Shown here: positions 49,274 to 52,444 of the stretch, in pieces | Layout: each line of letters begins with the position of its first letter | How positions within the stretch are numbered: position 1 is the first letter of the stretch | Source of the DNA: Paractinoplanes rishiriensis | GTDB taxonomy: Bacteria; Actinomycetota; Actinomycetes; Mycobacteriales; Micromonosporaceae | Direction: 5' to 3' | Assembly (NCBI RefSeq): GCF_016862375.1 | Contig: NZ_BOMV01000009.1 | Coordinates: forward strand, 1 to 52,444 | DNA: 52,444 nt | Made by a program: the position numbers and the translations under genes | The notes under the pieces: generated by a model | Told to the model about the DNA's origin: nothing | Seen by the model: the letters and a program-made list of their open reading frames with translations, nothing else | The model's database searches: none

Positions 49274-51283
49274 TCACCGACCGGCGCCACCGTCACCCGT
49301 GCCGCGCTGATTCGGCGGGTCCGCCGGCGGCGCGACCGGGGGAGCGGCCAACCCGTCGAGGAGGGCACGCATCGCGGACAACGCCTGCCGCGCCGCCGTA
49401 ACCACGCCCGGCAGGTCGGCGCGCTCCGCAGCCGCGGGAACGTCCGCGGCGTGGCGGAGGACGGCGTCGCGCAGGCCCGCCGCGACCCGCGCCCGTTCGA
49501 TGCCGGCGTGGAAGGCCGCATTCGCCAGCGCCGCGTGCACGCCACCCTCCTCGCGGTCCCGGCGGCGGTCCCGGCGGCGGCGGGCGGCGGCACCGATCAG
49601 GACACTCGCGGTCATCGGGACGGCCAGCAGCACGGCCACCACCATCGCCACCAGGACCATCGCGGCGATCCGGAAGATCGGGCCCTCCTCGGTGGGGGTC
49701 GGCGGTTCGAGGGCCAGCAGCGTCCCCACCGCCAGGCCCGACGATCCGGCTGCGGCCAGGGCGCCCAGCCAGGCCAGGGGTGGGCGGGCGCCGCGGGAGG
49801 CGACCGCCGCCACGGCTACGAACTCGGCGGTCGCGCTGAACAGGAACAGCCAACTGCCGTCGGGCGGGGTGACGTCGGCGGCCACCAGCAGCGGCCCCAG
49901 CCAGGCCGTCGCGATCACGGCGGCCAGCACTGTCCACGGTCTGGTCCGGCGCCACATCAGCGGCACGCCGTGGGCGATCTGGGCCAGCAGGATGAGCGTG
50001 GCGGCGGCCGGTTCCACGTCGCCGTCCTCCACCGCGACCGCCAGACCGGCCAGCGGCAGCAACAGGACCAGGAGCAGAACACCGAGATCGAGTACGAGTG
50101 GACTCAGCGTGAACCGCCCGGCCGGTGTGTCGCCGGCCGTCAGCGGGAGGACGGCCCGGACCCGCCAACCGGCGCCGTCGTCGCGCGGTCCGGCGGTCAG
50201 GGTTCCGCCCAGGGCCGCGGCTCGTTCGCGCATGCCGGTCACGCCCCGGCCGCCACCCAGGCCGGTGGCGGGTGCCGTGCCGTCCCGCGGTCCCGCATCG
50301 TCGATGACCAGTTCCGCCTGCTCCCCGGCGTACCGCAAAAGCAGCGTGACCGGACCTCCTGGCGCATAACGCAGGGTGTTGGTGAGCGCCTCGCGAGCGA
50401 TGCCGTAGGCAGCGGCGGCGAGCGCGGGTGGCGGATCGCTGGAGGGTAGCTGTATGCCGATCGGCTGACCCAGCCCCCGGAAGTCCTCGGCTAAGCTGGC
50501 CAGACCAGGAGCCGCCTCCGCTCGCGGCTCGTCGAACGGGAGAATTTCGACCAGCCGGTGCAGCGCCGCCAGCGTGTCCCGGCCGGTGCGGCGCGCGAAG
50601 TCGACGGCCTGCGGCCGCAGCTCGGGTCGCTGGTCGCCGACCATCTCGGCGGCCGACGCGTTCACCACGATCGAGGTCAGGTGGTGCGCGGTCACGTCGT
50701 GCAGTTCGCGGGCCAGCCGGTGCCGCTCGGCCGTCGCCGCCTCGGCCTCGGAACGGCGCGCCTCCGCCAGCCGGCGCGCGGCTGCCGCACGGTCCCGGAT
50801 CCACCGGCCCCGGAGCCGGCCCCACGCTGCCACCCCGCCGTAGAGGATCAGCCCGGTCAGCACCTCGAGCGGGAAGTCACTGGTCACGCCGGTGTCCGCC
50901 GCCGTCAGTGCGGCCTGCAGGGCCACCAGACCAAGGAGGGTGTACGCCGTGGTCCGCCGGCCGCAGCGCGCGGCGACCCCGAACATGGCCACGAACGAGG
51001 CGAGCGAGAACGGGAGGAGCGCGTCTCCCGGCACGAAGAACTGCTGCTCGGCCGGCGCGGCCCAGGTGCCGAGCGCGATCCCGGCCGCCACCACGACGGT
51101 CACCGCGACCGGCCGCCTCCGCCGCCAGCCCAGCGCCGCCGCGGTCAGCAGCACGGTGACCGACACGGCGATCGCGGGCAGCGTCGCGGGTGGTTCGCCG
51201 CGCAGCAACGGCAGGCCCGGCCACGCCGCGAACTGTGCGGCGGCGAGCAGACCGGGCACCAGCCAGGTCCTCCAACGGATCAT
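49274..51283 (-). CDS. Histidine kinase (HisKA_3) with a second C-terminal membrane domain
   Basis: 669 residues. About five N-terminal transmembrane helices, then a dimerisation domain with phosphoacceptor H195 (RLARELHDVTAHHLTSIVV) and an ATPase domain (EALTNTLRYAPGG; GLGGGRGVTGMRERAAALGG). The kinase core ends near residue 385. It is followed by another four or five membrane helices (about 395-590) and a cytosolic tail (about 600-655), ERARVAAGLRDAVLRHAAD to ALSAMRALLDGL, that looks like a second dimerisation domain with the His replaced by Arg. This resembles a fusion of an active kinase with a decayed one. It pairs with the response regulator downstream. Confidence 0.88.
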   Translation of the reverse strand: MIRWRTWLVPGLLAAAQFAAWPGLPLLRGEPPATLPAIAVSVTVLLTAAALGWRRRRPVAVTVVVAAGIALGTWAAPAEQQFFVPGDALLPFSLASFVAMFGVAARCGRRTTAYTLLGLVALQAALTAADTGVTSDFPLEVLTGLILYGGVAAWGRLRGRWIRDRAAAARRLAEARRSEAEAATAERHRLARELHDVTAHHLTSIVVNASAAEMVGDQRPELRPQAVDFARRTGRDTLAALHRLVEILPFDEPRAEAAPGLASLAEDFRGLGQPIGIQLPSSDPPPALAAAAYGIAREALTNTLRYAPGGPVTLLLRYAGEQAELVIDDAGPRDGTAPATGLGGGRGVTGMRERAAALGGTLTAGPRDDGAGWRVRAVLPLTAGDTPAGRFTLSPLVLDLGVLLLVLLLPLAGLAVAVEDGDVEPAAATLILLAQIAHGVPLMWRRTRPWTVLAAVIATAWLGPLLVAADVTPPDGSWLFLFSATAEFVAVAAVASRGARPPLAWLGALAAAGSSGLAVGTLLALEPPTPTEEGPIFRIAAMVLVAMVVAVLLAVPMTASVLIGAAARRRRDRRRDREEGGVHAALANAAFHAGIERARVAAGLRDAVLRHAADVPAAAERADLPGVVTAARQALSAMRALLDGLAAPPVAPPADPPNQRGTGDGGAGR

Positions 51284-51359
51284 CTATAACCCAGGGTGTA
51301 GACCAACTCAGGACCACAGACGGATTCGCAAAAACCCCCCGCCCACAAGACTCACCAGT

Positions 51360-52444
51360 ATGCAAACCCCCTACCACCGCCTGGCCCGCACTCCCGCTCA
51401 CCGCTGGTGGCGCACGCTTCTCGGCACCCTGTTCATCGTCGTGGGCGGCGCCGTCGTGGCCATCGGCGTGCTGCTGGCGGTGACCCTGTCCGCCGCGATA
51501 GCCGGCCGCCCGGAAAACGCCGACGGCCTGCCCAGCTTCGGCGTGCACACCGATCTGGCCCTGGCCTTCGTGACGATCGCGCTGCTGCTGCCGCTGGTCC
51601 TGTTCGCGGCCCGCTGGATCCAGGGCCGCCCCGCCGGCACCGTCTCGTCGGTGACCGGCCGCCTGCGCTGGCGCTGGCTGCTCACCTGTCTGCCGGTCGC
51701 CGCCGCGGCCATCGTCGTGGTCCTGTCCGGTGGCGCGACGCTGGCCTGGCTGACCGGCGAAGACCTGGGCCTGGACGGCGGCGTGGTCGGCTGGGCACCA
51801 TTCCTGGTCTCCATGTCCGTGCTGATCCTGGTAGTGCCGGCCCAGGCGGCCGCCGAGGAGTATGTGACAAGGGGCTGGCTCCTGCAGGCCGTGGGAGCGT
51901 GGTGCCGCAGTCCGTGGCTGCCGATCACGGTGCAGGCGGTGGTGTTCGCGGCCCTGCACGGCTGGGGCACGCCCTGGGGTTTCGCCGACCTGGTGGTGTT
52001 CGGCGCCGTGGCCGGTTGGCTCACGGTCCGCACGGGCGGCTTGGAGGCCGCGATCGCGCTCCACGTCGCCAACAACTTGATAAGCAGCGTCCTGGCCGCA
52101 GCCTTCGGCGAACTGACCCTGGACGAAACAGCCGCCGACATGCCGTGGCAGTTCTTCGCCGTCGACGTCCCGGCCCTGCTGACTTTCGCCGCCGTCATCG
52201 CCTGGCTGGCCCGCCGAAAGAAGATCGCCACCCTATCCCCACCCACCCCGCCGCCGGCGCCCCAGTTCCCGCCGCCCCCCGCATACATGCCATACCCCGC
52301 CACCCCGACCGCCGGCTGGCCCGCGGTCCCCGCCAGCGGCCCTTTGCCCGCCGCGCCCGCCGGCCCGAGCGTCTCGTTGGGAGCTCCGCCATCCGACTCA
52401 CCGCCCACGGAGCCTGCGGCCATCCCGCCGCCCGCGCCCGCCGA
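51360..52444 (+). CDS. CPBP-family intramembrane metalloprotease, 3' end outside the window
   Basis: At least 361 codons, open to the window edge. About seven or eight transmembrane helices with the CPBP/Abi signatures: AAAEEYVTRGWLLQ (EExxxR), AALHGWGTPWG (HxxxG-like) and ALHVANNLISS (HxxxN). A long Pro-rich cytosolic tail begins near residue 300 (PPTPPPAPQFPPPPAYMPYP). Family members are Rce1-like proteases, often linked to peptide processing or bacteriocin immunity. It is divergent from the kinase gene with about 75 bp between them. Confidence 0.88.
   Translation, partial: MQTPYHRLARTPAHRWWRTLLGTLFIVVGGAVVAIGVLLAVTLSAAIAGRPENADGLPSFGVHTDLALAFVTIALLLPLVLFAARWIQGRPAGTVSSVTGRLRWRWLLTCLPVAAAAIVVVLSGGATLAWLTGEDLGLDGGVVGWAPFLVSMSVLILVVPAQAAAEEYVTRGWLLQAVGAWCRSPWLPITVQAVVFAALHGWGTPWGFADLVVFGAVAGWLTVRTGGLEAAIALHVANNLISSVLAAAFGELTLDETAADMPWQFFAVDVPALLTFAAVIAWLARRKKIATLSPPTPPPAPQFPPPPAYMPYPATPTAGWPAVPASGPLPAAPAGPSVSLGAPPSDSPPTEPAAIPPPAPA

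Overview
The window reads as a very GC-rich actinobacterial chromosome segment, most likely from Micromonosporaceae (Actinoplanes-like). The reasons are the third-position GC bias, GTG starts, dense 4-bp GTGA/ATGA gene overlaps, CBM2-tagged secreted enzymes, an AfsR-type STAND regulator and a DpgA-type type III PKS. The genus is an inference. I saw no rRNA, tRNA, CRISPR array, integrase or transposase.

Layout. (1) 1-7526: a possible gene edge, phosphoketolase, a small lipid or phenolic module (type III PKS, a 30-codon ORF, cytochrome b5-fused desaturase, divergent sulfotransferase), then a membrane protein and a TPR protein. (2) 7523-13156: an HTH/NB-ARC/TPR regulator, a secreted I36-type protein, a lipoprotein, an orphan LuxR regulator and a VanZ-like protein. 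(3) 13127-30736: an exopolysaccharide or glycan locus made of two long converging operons. The rightward one (14455-19320) has a dehydratase, a nucleotide-sugar dehydrogenase, an initiating phosphoglycosyltransferase and a DegT-like protein. The leftward one (29576 down to 19222) has a deacetylase, aminotransferase, GT4, Wzc-like protein, Wzx-like, Wzy-like, a lipoprotein, a FemAB-like acyltransferase and an FAD hydroxylase. A FemAB-like gene and a GT4 gene flank it. An identical 15-bp motif stands before both operons. (4) 30808-31764: a repeat-rich coiled-coil protein. (5) 31685-40847: an aldarate (glucarate/galactarate) catabolic operon with its LysR regulator, divergent from a TctCBA tripartite transporter. 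(6) 40828-48212: a decayed SGNH-CBM2 gene, a LacI regulator with an added integrase-like N-terminal domain, and a glucuronoxylan operon (CE15-CBM2 esterase, GH39, CBM2-GH30). (7) 48238-52444: a terminator, a possible 23-aa peptide gene, a NarL-type two-component system, and a CPBP protease running off the end.

Functional reading. Regions 5 and 6 fit together as plant cell-wall use: CE15 and GH30 act on glucuronoxylan, GH39 on xylo-oligosaccharides, and the TctCBA-GudD-KdgD-KGSADH set takes aldaric acids to 2-oxoglutarate.

The less ordinary signals are: a 30-codon ORF present twice (24/30 identical), each time overlapping the start of an unrelated gene, with its last 27 nt found a third time at another start; a 37-bp operator/promoter block duplicated before tctC and kdgD; an array of GGCTCCAC boxes between the LacI fusion regulator and the xylan operon; and the 15-bp motif shared by the two glycan operons.
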